NCBI GenBank assembly: GCA_947474595.1
Contig: CANJIV010000001.1
Span: forward strand, 124,001 to 188,000
Source of the DNA: Solirubrobacterales bacterium
GTDB taxonomy: Bacteria > Actinomycetota > Thermoleophilia > Solirubrobacterales > Solirubrobacteraceae
DNA length: 64,000 nucleotides
Direction: 5' to 3'
Both the position numbers and the translations under genes were made by a program. This document shows, piece by piece, positions 52,072 to 64,000 of the stretch (its first letter is position 1; each line of letters begins with the position of its first letter). Below the pieces are notes generated by a model that did no database searches, was not told the origin of the DNA, and saw nothing but the letters and a program-made list of their open reading frames with translations.

Positions 52072-52577
52072 CCGCCATCAAAATCGCCAGCTTCACGACG
52101 CAGACGCTCAAGCACCTCGGTCACTGTGTCTAACTCAGCGGACTGAAGCGGTTCAGTGCCAAAAGCCATGGCGTTAAGAGCGTCGGTGGCGTCGGCGCCG
52201 ACACTCCGACCCTGAGTGGTAATCGTTGCCAGGGTCGTGCGGCGGTCGCTGGGATGAGGAGCACGCGTCGCGTAGCCGAGCTTTTCTAGGCCATCGACAA
52301 GATTGGTGACGCTGGTGGGGTGCACTTGAAGGCGAACGCCCATCTTGCCAAGCGGCAGCGAGCCAGCTCGGCTGAGATAGAGAAGCATCAGCGCCTCATA
52401 GCGCGAGAAGGTGAGATTAAAGGGCTCGAGCGTCGCATTGAGGCGCGCGATCAGTATCTGTTGGACGCGAATGATCGAGGTCACCGCCGTCATCGGAGCG
52501 ACGGAGTTCGGGCCCCAGTTGGCAAGCCACTGGCGTCCCGCCTCTTGGATGGGATCAAAACCCAGCGCCGCGCTCAT
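52068..52577 (-). CDS. MarR-family transcriptional regulator
   Basis: A 169-residue winged-helix regulator. The DNA-binding core is NATLEPFNLTFSRYEALMLLYLSRAGSLPLGKMGVRLQVHPTSVTNLVDGLEKLGYATRAPHPSDRRTTLATITTQG (residues 45-123), with the wing DRRTTLATIT. I chose the ATG at 52577; a TTG at 52598 lacks a ribosome binding site. It is convergent with the dehydrogenase. Its targets are unknown; MarR proteins of this type often control aromatic or fatty-acid catabolism. Confidence 0.88.
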   Translation of the reverse strand: MSAALGFDPIQEAGRQWLANWGPNSVAPMTAVTSIIRVQQILIARLNATLEPFNLTFSRYEALMLLYLSRAGSLPLGKMGVRLQVHPTSVTNLVDGLEKLGYATRAPHPSDRRTTLATITTQGRSVGADATDALNAMAFGTEPLQSAELDTVTEVLERLRREAGDFDGG

Positions 52578-52670
52578 AGGTTGAGTGTGGCGGGCCAATC
52601 GGCGGCAGCCGCCTAGATGGTTTCGGTAGAGAGCCGCCGGCGCGGTTGCTGATTACCTTAGGCTGAGTAA

Positions 52671-53555
52671 ATGGCCGCTCCCACCTTCGACCTTCAGTCT
52701 CATTCAACCGCTTCTGACGGAGTGCTAACGCCAACCGAAGTGGTCGCCCGGGCCCATCGAGCGGGAGTTGATCTACTAGCGCTTAGCGATCACGACACGG
52801 TGGACGGGCTTGACGAGGCTTTTAGCGCAGCAGCCGCTACCGGCGGTGAGCTCACACTCGTTAGCGCGGTGGAGATCTCATCTCTTGACCGCGACAACAA
52901 AGACCTCCACATCCTCGGCTACAACATCGACCACAACAACCCCACGTTGCTGGCTAGGCTTACTCTGTGGCGCCAAGACCGTTGGACGCGCGGTGAGCGC
53001 ACGGCGCAGACGATGCGTGAGCTTGGCTGGGAGGTGGAGCTACCGCTACGCGACGATAGCCCGCTCGGGCGCCCACATATCGCTGCGGCAATCTTCGACC
53101 ATCCAACTAACGCTGGACGCGCTGCCCGCGAGGGCCTCATGAACTCGACTGAGCTACTCGTCGCCTACCTCATCCCAGGCGCACCCGGCTACTGCGGTCG
53201 CAGCGCGCCGACGGTAGCCGAGGCCATCGAGACGATTCACGAGGCCGGAGGCCAAGCGATTTTGGCGCACCCCTACTGGGACTTTCACGGCGCCGGTAAG
53301 CATGAGGGCGTGCGGGACGCGCTTGAAAACTTCGCGCAACTAGGTGGTGACGGGGTTGAGGCCTTCTACATCAGCCATAGCGAAGGCGAGAGTAGGCGCC
53401 TTGTTGAATTGGCGGCCGATCTCGACATGCTCACTACCGGCTCAGCAGACTTCCACGGTCCCGAGAATCCAAGATTCTCGAACTTTCGCAACTTCAGCCT
53501 TTACGGTCATGACTCCAACCTTGGGCCGATTGACCGGCGCCAACCTAGCCGATAA
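52671..53555 (+). CDS. PHP-domain phosphoesterase
   Basis: A 294-residue metal-dependent phosphoesterase of the PHP superfamily. Metal ligands are in FDLQSHSTASDGVLTPTEVV, LLALSDHDTVDGLDEAF, the Glu of LTLVSAVEIS and HILGYNIDH, with GGQAILAHPYWDFHG and TTGSADFHG toward the C-terminus. These match nucleoside 3',5'-bisphosphate phosphatase or RNase AM (YciV/TrpH)-like proteins. It lies 10 nt before lodA; coupled expression with the Lod system is likely by spacing, but a functional link is unknown. Confidence 0.9.
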   Translation: MAAPTFDLQSHSTASDGVLTPTEVVARAHRAGVDLLALSDHDTVDGLDEAFSAAAATGGELTLVSAVEISSLDRDNKDLHILGYNIDHNNPTLLARLTLWRQDRWTRGERTAQTMRELGWEVELPLRDDSPLGRPHIAAAIFDHPTNAGRAAREGLMNSTELLVAYLIPGAPGYCGRSAPTVAEAIETIHEAGGQAILAHPYWDFHGAGKHEGVRDALENFAQLGGDGVEAFYISHSEGESRRLVELAADLDMLTTGSADFHGPENPRFSNFRNFSLYGHDSNLGPIDRRQPSR

Positions 53556-53565
53556 ATTTGTCTAA

Positions 53566-56250
53566 ATGGGTAACGCCTCCACACCTAAGGATCAGATCAC
53601 TGACCTGCTCTCGCGTCGATCGTTTCTTGAGCGAGCCGCCGTCGTCGCAGCCGCAGCCGCCGTACCTGGACTGAGCGCTGCGCCGGCCGGCGCCGCTACG
53701 TTAAGAAGGGTTGCGCGCGTGGCTATTCACCCGGCCGTCGCCGTCGCCCGCGTCGGCAACAGCCGCGATGCCTTCTTCTTTGCCCCTGAGATCCCCAGCG
53801 CCACACCGATTGGACCATTTAAGGATGCCAAGGGGGCGATGGCCAAGCAGGCAGCGCGCTTCCGCCTCTACGGCTACGACAGTGATGGGAAGGTGATCTG
53901 CGAGATCACCTCAGCCGAGGCCGACGTCTCATGGAGCGCAACTGTTGGCAACGGCAAGGCGGCCTGGTATTGCACCGATATCCCGCTCGACGTTGCGGGT
54001 GCAAATCCTGTCGCCAGACGCAACGCGGACGTAGCTGACAGAGCATCGATCTACCCGATCTCCCACAGCCGCACAGTGCGGGGCCCAGGCGCTGCGCCGG
54101 CGCGCCTAAACGGTGGTCTATTCGCAGGAGTTCCGGTCGATTTTGGCGAGATCCTGACCGACGGGAAAGGCCGCCTGATCGTCATGCCCGGCGTCGGGCG
54201 CGCCTACTCGGCCCCAGATGCGCCGCCGCTCGCGGGCTATGCCGATAACGACGGCTGGATCGACGACACCTGCGACGGTCCGATTACCGCCACCGTCCGG
54301 ATCAATGGCAAAACGCTGCGTGCCGCGCCCGCCCGGGTGATCTGCGCTAGCCCAAACTTCGCACCAGGCATCGGTAGCGGCTTAATCACACTTCACGATG
54401 CCGCGCTCTCGGGACTAGTCAGCGCAGGGCGCCGGCGGCGCGGGCCGACTGATTTTACCCGCGACGTACTGCCGATCTTTACGCGGATGAGCGACATGCA
54501 GTGGGTCAATGAGGGCTACCTCTCCAAGTACGGATTCGGCTCGGATGCCGACTGGTCGTCACCAGCGATGGGCAGGCGTTTGGCCGACTCGTCACCAGCC
54601 AATAGAGCGTTCCGCAAGGCGACCTTGGCGAGATTCCGCGACCCGACCTACAAGAAGGTTCAGCCAGACCTAGAGCCGCAGTTCTACGGCGATCAGGTGA
54701 TGATGCCGCCGAACCTGACTAGCGCTCGCCAGTGGTATGCGCTCACGACCCTGCAGTACGCCCACCTCAAGGTATGGAGCAGTGGCGACTTCACCGTCAG
54801 CCGAGAGACGGCGCCGAGCAAGATCTCCGATCTCCCGATCTCCAAGCAGCCCACGACGCTCGACCGGGCAGCGCTCGACGGATGTCTTGGTGGAGCGTTT
54901 CACCCAGGAGTCGAGTTCCCTTGGATCGCCCGCGTTAACTGGATCTGGACCGATGACCTACGGCTGCGTTTCACAAAAACCCAGCGCGACCTCACCGACT
55001 ACGGCGCCAACTTAACTAGAGCGGTAGCGATGTCCCGCAGCGGACCGCTTTCGCGGCTCGGGCCTGGTGGTGCCATTGGGTTCATGGGAGTGCCTTGGCA
55101 TGCTGACTCCTCTAGCTGCCGCTACGGCTATCAGAGCAGCTCTCCACAGCTACCAGGGTTCTGGCCCGCACGGATCCCCAACGCAGTTCTTAGTACGGCC
55201 GATTACAAGGTTGTCGTGAACACCAAGAGGCCACTCGCCCAGCGCCGAGCGGCCTTTAACCGGCGACACGAATGGGAGCGTTTCATCGCACAGCCCACAG
55301 GACCACCGACGCTCGCCTTGATGGTTGATGAGTGGTTCAAGCTTGGGGTCGTGCGCGAACGTCCTGGTCCCCGCGACGGAGCCTTTCCGACGACGCTTAA
55401 GGTGGAGTCAGATGTCGGCTTCACGAAAGAGCCGACAGTGATCTATCCGGCATCGGCATCGATCCCACAGCTCCCTGCCTTCCCCATTATCACCGCCAAC
55501 TCCAACGATAATTCTCTTCGCTCGATCAGCGAGAAGGGCCGAGTCACTGTGCTTGGACTCAAAGGTGGGATCGCCCGACCGGAGGGGTTGACACGAGATC
55601 GGTATGGAAATCTCTACGCCGCCGCGATGGATGGTGGCTCAGTGCAGAAGATCACTCCAGACCTCAGGGTGAGCACATATGTCTCAGGCCTTACCAATCC
55701 GGTTGGCCTCGCGATGACATTCGGTGGCAGGCTCTTCATCACGAGCTATGTTCCGGGTGGCTTACTAACAGTGGTTGAACCAACCGGCGAAGCAAGCACT
55801 TTTGTCGCTGCTGGGGCCGGGCTTGACTCCCCCGTATCGGTGACGATCCCCCCTGACAAAAGTTGTCTGCTAGTCAGCAACTTCACCAACGCTACCGTCT
55901 CCCGCGTCGATGCCACCACAGGCGAAGTCCTTGATCCGGCATGGATATCTGGAGTCAAAGCACCAGCTGGGATCGCCTTTGACCCCTACTGGAACCTCTA
56001 CCTCGCCGTGAATGGCGACTCAACAATCCGGCGATTTACGATCGGCGGCGAGTCGCTGCCATTCAAGCTACGTGGGCAACGACTCAACCCCAACCCATTC
56101 GGACTTGCCTTCGACTCAGCAGGTCGACTCTACGTCGCGAGCGCGAAGGCTACGACGATTCAACGCATAACGATCGACGGCAGCGTCGGCACCGTAGAGA
56201 CATTTGCGGCTAGACAATCTAACCCCGGCGGAATCGTCTTCAACGGATGA
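53566..56250 (+). CDS. lodA: LodA-type quinoprotein oxidase fused to a C-terminal NHL-type beta-propeller
   Basis: CTQ-dependent amino-acid oxidase family (LodA, L-lysine 6-oxidase; GoxA, glycine oxidase), making H2O2 and ammonia. The 894 residues begin with a twin-arginine signal (RRSFLERAAVVAAAAA). The LodA domain (about 45-640) has the family start AIHPAVAVARVGNSRDAFFFAPE and AARFRLYGYDSDGKVICEIT. The CTQ precursors appear as Cys440 in DGCLGGAFHPGVEF and Trp511 in GVPWHADSSSC, 71 residues apart (LodA has Cys516 and Trp581). Residues 640-894 add NHL/SMP30-like repeats (ARPEGLTRDRYGNLYAAAM, NPVGLAMTFGGRLFITSY, NPFGLAFDSAGRLYVAS). It overlaps lodB by 4 nt. The substrate is unknown. Confidence 0.87.
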   Translation: MGNASTPKDQITDLLSRRSFLERAAVVAAAAAVPGLSAAPAGAATLRRVARVAIHPAVAVARVGNSRDAFFFAPEIPSATPIGPFKDAKGAMAKQAARFRLYGYDSDGKVICEITSAEADVSWSATVGNGKAAWYCTDIPLDVAGANPVARRNADVADRASIYPISHSRTVRGPGAAPARLNGGLFAGVPVDFGEILTDGKGRLIVMPGVGRAYSAPDAPPLAGYADNDGWIDDTCDGPITATVRINGKTLRAAPARVICASPNFAPGIGSGLITLHDAALSGLVSAGRRRRGPTDFTRDVLPIFTRMSDMQWVNEGYLSKYGFGSDADWSSPAMGRRLADSSPANRAFRKATLARFRDPTYKKVQPDLEPQFYGDQVMMPPNLTSARQWYALTTLQYAHLKVWSSGDFTVSRETAPSKISDLPISKQPTTLDRAALDGCLGGAFHPGVEFPWIARVNWIWTDDLRLRFTKTQRDLTDYGANLTRAVAMSRSGPLSRLGPGGAIGFMGVPWHADSSSCRYGYQSSSPQLPGFWPARIPNAVLSTADYKVVVNTKRPLAQRRAAFNRRHEWERFIAQPTGPPTLALMVDEWFKLGVVRERPGPRDGAFPTTLKVESDVGFTKEPTVIYPASASIPQLPAFPIITANSNDNSLRSISEKGRVTVLGLKGGIARPEGLTRDRYGNLYAAAMDGGSVQKITPDLRVSTYVSGLTNPVGLAMTFGGRLFITSYVPGGLLTVVEPTGEASTFVAAGAGLDSPVSVTIPPDKSCLLVSNFTNATVSRVDATTGEVLDPAWISGVKAPAGIAFDPYWNLYLAVNGDSTIRRFTIGGESLPFKLRGQRLNPNPFGLAFDSAGRLYVASAKATTIQRITIDGSVGTVETFAARQSNPGGIVFNG

Positions 56251-57347
56251 CCGACGTCAGCGCAGTGGTCGTCGGCTCAGGGCCGTCCGGCTGCGCCGCA
56301 GCGCTGGCCCTCCACGAGCGCGGCCACAGTGTGATGTTGATTGGTGACAGCCGAGTGAGGCGCTCATGGGCCGGCGAGGCGCTCCCGCCCGGGGCTGGCG
56401 ACCTAGTGCGCTCTCTCTTTGGCGAAGAGGCCCTAGATAGCGCCGTCCACAGAGAGGCGCACGGAAGCCAAGGAGCGTGGGGCTCTGACGAACTGGTGCT
56501 GACTGACTTCATCGCAAATCCGCTCGGAGACGGATGGCACCTAGACCGCAGTGCCTTTGACGCTGGGCTCACGGAGATCGTTGAGCGGCGTGGAGTCGAA
56601 GTTGTGAGAGCCCGCGCGACCAACCCCGAACCGATCGCCGATGGATGGAGCCTAGATGCGGCCGATCGCTCGATCACTGGTGCCTGGTTAGTTGACGCGA
56701 GCGGACGCGGCGGTCCACTCGTGCCCGGCGCGCAGTCTCGGCGCACTCGATTTGACAAGCAGATGGCTCTGATCGCGGTCGCGCACGCTAAGCCCTCGGC
56801 GTTGGCGTATACAACGATTGAGGCCGTGTCCGACGGATGGTGGTACTCGACCCCACTGCCCAACGGCCGAGCCGTGGTCGCTTTGATGATCGACCGCGAC
56901 CAAGCACCGCCAGCAAGCGAGCGGGCTATCTGGTGGCGCGTTCGCCTCGATCAGACGCGCCATATCGGGGGACTTGTCGAGCTCGACGACAGGGTCGCGA
57001 TCAACGCCTACCCCGCCGAGACCTCGTGCCGAAAGCAGCTCAACGGTCACAACTGGGCCGCCGTAGGAGACTCGGCGATAACGTGGGACCCGCTCTCCTC
57101 GCAAGGGACAATCACGGGGATCCTGATGGGATCGCGCCTCGGCACGGCAATTGCAGACGCCGCCGATGGTGATAGCGCCGGAATTAGCGAGTGGGAGCGC
57201 GACTACCGAATGCTGCTCGAAGAACACCTAAGCCTGCGCCAGCACTACTGGGAGCAGGAGCAGCGCTGGCCAGAGTCGAAGTTCTGGAGCCGTCGCTGCG
57301 GCCAGCCGCAAGAAGACTCTCTCCGCGGACCGCTACCAGAGGCCTAG
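56247..57347 (+). CDS. lodB: LodB-type flavoprotein for CTQ biogenesis
   Basis: A 366-residue FAD-dependent protein needed in known systems to form the CTQ cofactor of LodA-like oxidases. The FAD-binding motif is AVVVGSGPSGCAAALALHERG, with later WLVDASGRGG, WWYSTPLPNGRAVVALMIDRDQ and AAVGDSAITWDPLSSQGTITGILMGSRL (the second FAD contact), the halogenase-like fold. The ATG overlaps the lodA stop (ATGA), so the pair is translationally coupled. It acts in the cytoplasm before export, which fits a Tat-exported LodA that must be folded and modified first. Tryptophan halogenase activity is unlikely given the partner. Confidence 0.87.
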   Translation: MTDVSAVVVGSGPSGCAAALALHERGHSVMLIGDSRVRRSWAGEALPPGAGDLVRSLFGEEALDSAVHREAHGSQGAWGSDELVLTDFIANPLGDGWHLDRSAFDAGLTEIVERRGVEVVRARATNPEPIADGWSLDAADRSITGAWLVDASGRGGPLVPGAQSRRTRFDKQMALIAVAHAKPSALAYTTIEAVSDGWWYSTPLPNGRAVVALMIDRDQAPPASERAIWWRVRLDQTRHIGGLVELDDRVAINAYPAETSCRKQLNGHNWAAVGDSAITWDPLSSQGTITGILMGSRLGTAIADAADGDSAGISEWERDYRMLLEEHLSLRQHYWEQEQRWPESKFWSRRCGQPQEDSLRGPLPEA

Positions 57348-57358
57348 GCGCAGATGGC

Positions 57359-60603
<3,245 letters not shown>

Positions 60604-60744
60604 TAGATGAGGGTACGAACTAAGTTGAGCGCATGCGCCATATAGCGCTAAGGCAGCGGTGAGAACGTCCTGCCCGACCGGTGGACCCGGCGGCCGGGGG
60701 CATACAAGCCTCCAGCTGCCCGCCTGCGTCCAGCTGCGTGACGA

Positions 60745-61473
60745 TCAGGGAGCCTCTCGCTCAAGGAGCGTCATATAGCGCGCGAGCGGATAGAAGTCGG
60801 GTGCCGGATCATTCTCATATTCTTCGGTGGGAGACTCGGTGTGCGAATGGGGGAGGAAACGCAACGACCGGTCCCCGTCAACGAACACGGCGACTCTTTT
60901 CATGTCTGACTTACCCATAGTTGTGGGGGTAGTGTGGCGTTTGGCATGTACAGCGAGGTTGCCATTGGTTTTCGCGAGCGCTGCTACGGCCTGGTCGGTG
61001 GCGACGGTCATTGTGGCCTCTAGTAGTTCTCCGCTGCCGTTTGGGTTGTCAACGATTTTTGTGTTGCTCATCTGCGCGATCATTGTTTTCGGCGTGCCAT
61101 TGACGTAGTCGTAAACGAACGCCACGTTCGGCGGATTGGCTTTGAAGCTGCCCTTGCCGCCCTTCGTCCAGAGCGAAGTGAGCGCCGTCATCCTGATCGT
61201 TCCTGCGTCACGGTTGGGACGATCGCTAAACCAGGTAGCCGCGCTGGTAGCCGAATCAATTGGCATTGAGAAGCTATAAACGCCATCAGAGTCGCCAACC
61301 GGCTTCATCGAGGCATCAACACCCTCAAACGCGAAGAGATAAGAAGGCGCGGCCTTCGTCGCAGCAGCAGCGGTCGTGGTTGACGAGCTATCACTTGACC
61401 CACAACCAACAACACCACCAGCACCGAGCACCACAACAACCAGCAGACCCAAAACCTTCGTAAACGAACGCAT
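60745..61473 (-). CDS. Putative lipoprotein (242 aa)
   Basis: A 242-residue exported protein. A lipobox GVVGC follows the signal (FTKVLGLLVVVVLGAGG), then a Ser/Thr/Ala-rich linker. The rest is a beta-rich domain (PSYLFAFEGVDASMKP, VYSFSMPIDSATSAATWFSDRPN, NVAFVYDYVNGTPKTMIAQ) with a His-rich part (AVHAKRHTTPTTMGKSDM) and a polar C-terminus. I do not recognise the family. It should be attached to the outer face of the cell membrane. The start ATG at 61473 has no strong ribosome binding site nearby. Confidence 0.65.
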   Translation of the reverse strand: MRSFTKVLGLLVVVVLGAGGVVGCGSSDSSSTTTAAAATKAAPSYLFAFEGVDASMKPVGDSDGVYSFSMPIDSATSAATWFSDRPNRDAGTIRMTALTSLWTKGGKGSFKANPPNVAFVYDYVNGTPKTMIAQMSNTKIVDNPNGSGELLEATMTVATDQAVAALAKTNGNLAVHAKRHTTPTTMGKSDMKRVAVFVDGDRSLRFLPHSHTESPTEEYENDPAPDFYPLARYMTLLEREAP

Positions 61474-61604
61474 TCGCGGATATTATCTGCTCTGCTCGGT
61501 ACGAGCCCCGGTACACAAAGCCGCCCGGAACTGCCGTCCCGACTCACCTTTGTTGCCACTTTGCAGCCACCCCCCTCGATCTGGGAGTGGCGGGCGGGAG
61601 GAAT

Positions 61605-62393
61605 CTACGGTTCGCTGCTCTCCGAGGGGTCGAGTGGTAACAAAGTGGTAACGGCGCCGCTCCTGCTGGATAGGAGATCCTCCACAGACTGAAGCTGAGC
61701 ACGCATGGACTTCACCTGATTAAGTAGCTCCTGTTCGTCAGCGAGAACCTCTTCGGCTTGCGCTGGAGTAGCCACGGTGCCTTGGATGAATATCTGCGCT
61801 AAGGAGCCAGTGAATATCGCTATGAAGCTGATGCCGACCGCCAGCATAACCATCGCCAGCACCTCAGTTTCCGTATTCGTGATTGGCGGCGACCCGTAGC
61901 CAACTGTGGTCATGGTTGTTGTCGCCCAGTAAAAGCCCTGCCACATTCCTACGCTCTCCACCTCAGAGAAGGCGTAGCCACCAGCGACCGCGACGAGCAG
62001 TGTCAGCAGCGCCGCATATTTGACCACCCCACGTCCAACAAGCCAACCCACAATCGGCTTTAGCCGGAGCAGCCTCAAGAGCTGCAGAAGTCGCAGGATA
62101 CGGAGTGCCTGGAAGACCACAGAGAGCAGCGGGAAGGTGAAGAACACGATCACAACGTCGAGCGGATTCGTGGCCATGTATTGCTTCCGGGATGGCGACA
62201 CGTGGAGCATCACCGCAAACTCGATCGCGAATACTGCCCAAGTCAGCCAGTTAAGTACCTGACCAACGGTCGCCCACGGCTCAGCGATGTTCACCGACGT
62301 CAAGATGACCGACGGGATCACGAAGAGCGCCGCGACGATTAGAGGCTTCTCGAAGCGTGCCTCAACCGCTGCTGCTCTCTCCGCGCTACGCAT
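61605..62393 (-). CDS. Voltage-gated potassium channel-type protein
   Basis: A 262-residue six-helix ion channel. The selectivity filter is TTMTTVGYGSPPIT (TVGYG). The S4-like helix is FQALRILRLLQLLRLLRLKPIV with repeated Arg. A cytoplasmic coiled coil (EEVLADEQELLNQVKSMRAQLQSVEDLLS) follows the last helix and could mediate tetramer assembly. The start at 62393 (MRSAERAAAVEAR) is chosen since a longer frame would run into the tRNA gene. It conducts K+ and may be gated by voltage or ligand. Confidence 0.88.
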   Translation of the reverse strand: MRSAERAAAVEARFEKPLIVAALFVIPSVILTSVNIAEPWATVGQVLNWLTWAVFAIEFAVMLHVSPSRKQYMATNPLDVVIVFFTFPLLSVVFQALRILRLLQLLRLLRLKPIVGWLVGRGVVKYAALLTLLVAVAGGYAFSEVESVGMWQGFYWATTTMTTVGYGSPPITNTETEVLAMVMLAVGISFIAIFTGSLAQIFIQGTVATPAQAEEVLADEQELLNQVKSMRAQLQSVEDLLSSRSGAVTTLLPLDPSESSEP

Positions 62394-62438
62394 AATGGTT
62401 AAAAGGTACAGATCAACACCCGAGTTGCCAAACGCCCA

Positions 62439-62511
62439 AGCCGACGCCCGGATTCGAACCGGGGACCCCTTCATTACGAGTGAAGTGCTCTACCAACTGA
62501 GCTACGTCGGC
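62439..62511 (-). tRNA. tRNA-Thr (anticodon CGT)
   Basis: On the minus strand the cloverleaf reads GCCGACG acceptor stem pairing with CGTCGGC, the D-arm TAGCTCAGTTGGTAGAGC, the anticodon stem CTTCA/TGAAG with loop CTCGTAA (anticodon CGT, reading ACG), and the T-arm GGTTCGAATCC. The discriminator base is T and no CCA is encoded. It is 73 nt long, lying just upstream of the potassium channel gene. Confidence 0.97.
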
Positions 62512-62610
62512 GGTGATACGTCCCAATCCGATCTGCGGACAGGACGGCTGGGGCCATCGTAGCTATGACCGAGTCGCGGCGGCTAGCCAACGGCCGCCTA
62601 CTGCCAGCGA

Positions 62611-64000
62611 TCAGAGTTCGCTGGACAGCGGTGGAGCAACTGGCGCTGGCGCCTTCCGCAACAACGTGAGGTTTGCAGCCAGTGCAAACACGGCAAAAAC
62701 AACGGCCAACATGAAGGCTCCGCGATAGCCATAGGTCAGTGCCTCGGGATTCAGAGCCCCTACCCCCGGATGGTCTACCAGATACCCTCGAGTGAGCGAC
62801 GCCGCAACGCTAGTCAAGATCGCTAAGCCAATCGCTCCGCCCATCTGGCGCGAGGTATTCACTAGTCCCGAAGCTAGTCCGGCTTCATGCGCTGGAACCC
62901 CAGCCACTGCTGCGATAGTCGCGGTGACAAAAGTCAAGCCGAGCCCAACCGCCGCGAACACCATCGGCGCGAGCGCGTCGACAGCGTAGCTTCCATCCGC
63001 GGAGACCTGAGTAAACATCGCCGCGCTGATCGCGATCAGCCCCAGACCTATAGTGAGCGTGTTGCGCGTGCCCAACCGAGCAATCACCTTCGGGGTGCGC
63101 GTCGAGACAAGTGCAAGCGCGCCGGTCATCGGCAAGAAGCCAAGACCTGCCTCCAGCGGCGAGAGACCCAGAACCTGCTGTAGGTAAAGCGAGAGAAAGA
63201 ACCAAAGCGCAAACATTGAGGAGCCCATCAGAAGCATCACGACGTTGGCTCCGACAAGCGTTCTTGATGAGAAGATCGACATCGGCACGAGCGGTTCGCG
63301 CGCCCACCGGCTCTCAATCAATACGAAGAGAGCGACCAAAATCAGACCGCCACCGAGGCCTCCGAGGACCTGCGGCGAGGTCCAGCCGTGCTGATCAATG
63401 CTGACTATTCCGAGCACTATCGCAATCAGGCCGAGCGTGATCGTCAGGGCACCTGCGAAATCAAAGGTTTGATGGTGCCTAGGTCCACGATCGCGTCCGA
63501 TCACCCTCCATGCGCCGACTACTAGCGCGGCGCCAATCGGCACGTTGATCAGCAGGATCCAGCGCCAGCTGAGGCCATCGGTCAAGACTCCTCCGAGAAA
63601 CACTCCACTCGAGCCGCCTATGGCAGACATCATTCCCCAGATACCCAAGGCACGATTGCGCTTTGGACCTTCAGCGAATGTCGTCGTAATAATCGCCAAC
63701 GTCGCCGGCGCGACGATCGCTGCCCCGACGCCCTGAAGGGCTCGGGCGCCGACGAGTAGGCCGGAGCTATCGGCCATCGCGCCAAGCAGAGAGGCCAGTG
63801 AGAATAGAGCGATCCCAGCTAGGAACATGCGCTTGCGTCCGAGTAAGTCGCCCGCACGACCGCCGAGCATCAAGAAGCCAGCAAAGGTAACCGTGTAGGC
63901 GCTAACGACCCACTGCAGATCGGTCTCGGCGAAGTGCAGCGCGGAACGAATTGTCGGCATCGCAACGTTGACCACCGAGACGTCAAGGATGACCATGAAC
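62611..64000 (-). CDS. MFS drug exporter (DHA2/EmrB-QacA type), N-terminus beyond window
   Basis: At least 461 residues of a 14-helix drug:H+ antiporter; the gene enters from the right edge, missing only the extreme N-terminus. MVILDVSVVNVAMPTIRSALHFAETDLQWVVSAYTVTFAGFLMLGGRAGDLLGRKRMFLAG covers helix 1 and the conserved motif A (GRxGDLLGRKR). FAEGPKRNRALGIWGMMSAIGGSSGVFLGGVLTDGLSWRWILLINVPIG is motif C. It exports toxic compounds. The next upstream residue is Phe, consistent with continuation. The C-terminus ends near residue 461 with Pro/Ala-rich sequence. Confidence 0.93.
   Translation of the reverse strand, partial: FMVILDVSVVNVAMPTIRSALHFAETDLQWVVSAYTVTFAGFLMLGGRAGDLLGRKRMFLAGIALFSLASLLGAMADSSGLLVGARALQGVGAAIVAPATLAIITTTFAEGPKRNRALGIWGMMSAIGGSSGVFLGGVLTDGLSWRWILLINVPIGAALVVGAWRVIGRDRGPRHHQTFDFAGALTITLGLIAIVLGIVSIDQHGWTSPQVLGGLGGGLILVALFVLIESRWAREPLVPMSIFSSRTLVGANVVMLLMGSSMFALWFFLSLYLQQVLGLSPLEAGLGFLPMTGALALVSTRTPKVIARLGTRNTLTIGLGLIAISAAMFTQVSADGSYAVDALAPMVFAAVGLGLTFVTATIAAVAGVPAHEAGLASGLVNTSRQMGGAIGLAILTSVAASLTRGYLVDHPGVGALNPEALTYGYRGAFMLAVVFAVFALAANLTLLRKAPAPVAPPLSSEL

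Overview
The window looks like chromosomal DNA of a GC-rich bacterium, most likely an actinomycetote. The pointers are CODH-type molybdenum hydroxylase genes with their Cox maturation set, a catalase-peroxidase, an isobutyryl-CoA-mutase-type protein, tandem P450s, a GH6 glycosidase, and secreted proteins of the kind common in Thermoleophilia-like lineages. The lineage below phylum is a guess. Both ends cut genes: a nicotinamide phosphoribosyltransferase at the left and an MFS exporter at the right.

Region 1 (1-28 kb) is a catabolic island, mostly on the minus strand. Its core (about 11.4-27.8 kb) encodes the lower pathway of N-heteroaromatic (nicotinate-type) degradation: 2,5-dihydroxypyridine dioxygenase (NicX), N-formylmaleamate deformylase (NicD), maleamate amidohydrolase (NicF) and maleate isomerase (NicE), all with the expected active-site residues. 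Upstream chemistry is supplied by a three-subunit CODH-family molybdenum hydroxylase and, unusually, an HpaB-type two-component flavin monooxygenase plus flavin reductase; no NicC is present. The same gene run carries Mo-enzyme maturation factors (CoxG, XdhC, MoxR/CoxD, CoxE), an orphan ABC ATPase and an Amt-fold protein that has lost both channel histidines.

The left part of the island (1-12 kb) holds a NAMPT, ribokinase, nucleoside hydrolase, LacI-type repressor, cupin, PNPOx-like protein, GATase-like protein, aldehyde dehydrogenase, creatininase-family enzyme and DUF3891 protein. Four promoter regions share a GAAACGWWTC-like element, one of them a perfect palindrome matching the core of RbsR-type operators. 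They probably form the LacI protein's regulon and tie ribose/pyridine-nucleoside salvage to pyridine-ring catabolism.

Region 2 (28-34 kb) has an ECF sigma factor, a NarL-type response regulator with a hybrid PAS histidine kinase, a RidA protein and two paralogous 120-residue cupins. Region 3 (34-52.6 kb) is mixed: a secreted protein with an 18-glycine run, a CPA2 antiporter, fatty-acid/CoA enzymes (AcuI-like, crotonase, isobutyryl-CoA mutase large subunit, 3-hydroxyacyl-CoA dehydrogenase), a tyrosine phosphatase, an ABC-F ATPase, two tandem P450s, a beta-carbonic anhydrase and an APC permease.

Region 4 (52.6-64 kb) contains a PHP phosphoesterase followed by a LodA/LodB pair. LodA carries a Tat-like signal and a C-terminal NHL-type propeller, an unusual fusion, and a katG faces the pair convergently. 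A GH6 glycosidase, a lipoprotein, a potassium channel, tRNA-Thr(CGT) and the truncated MFS exporter complete the window.
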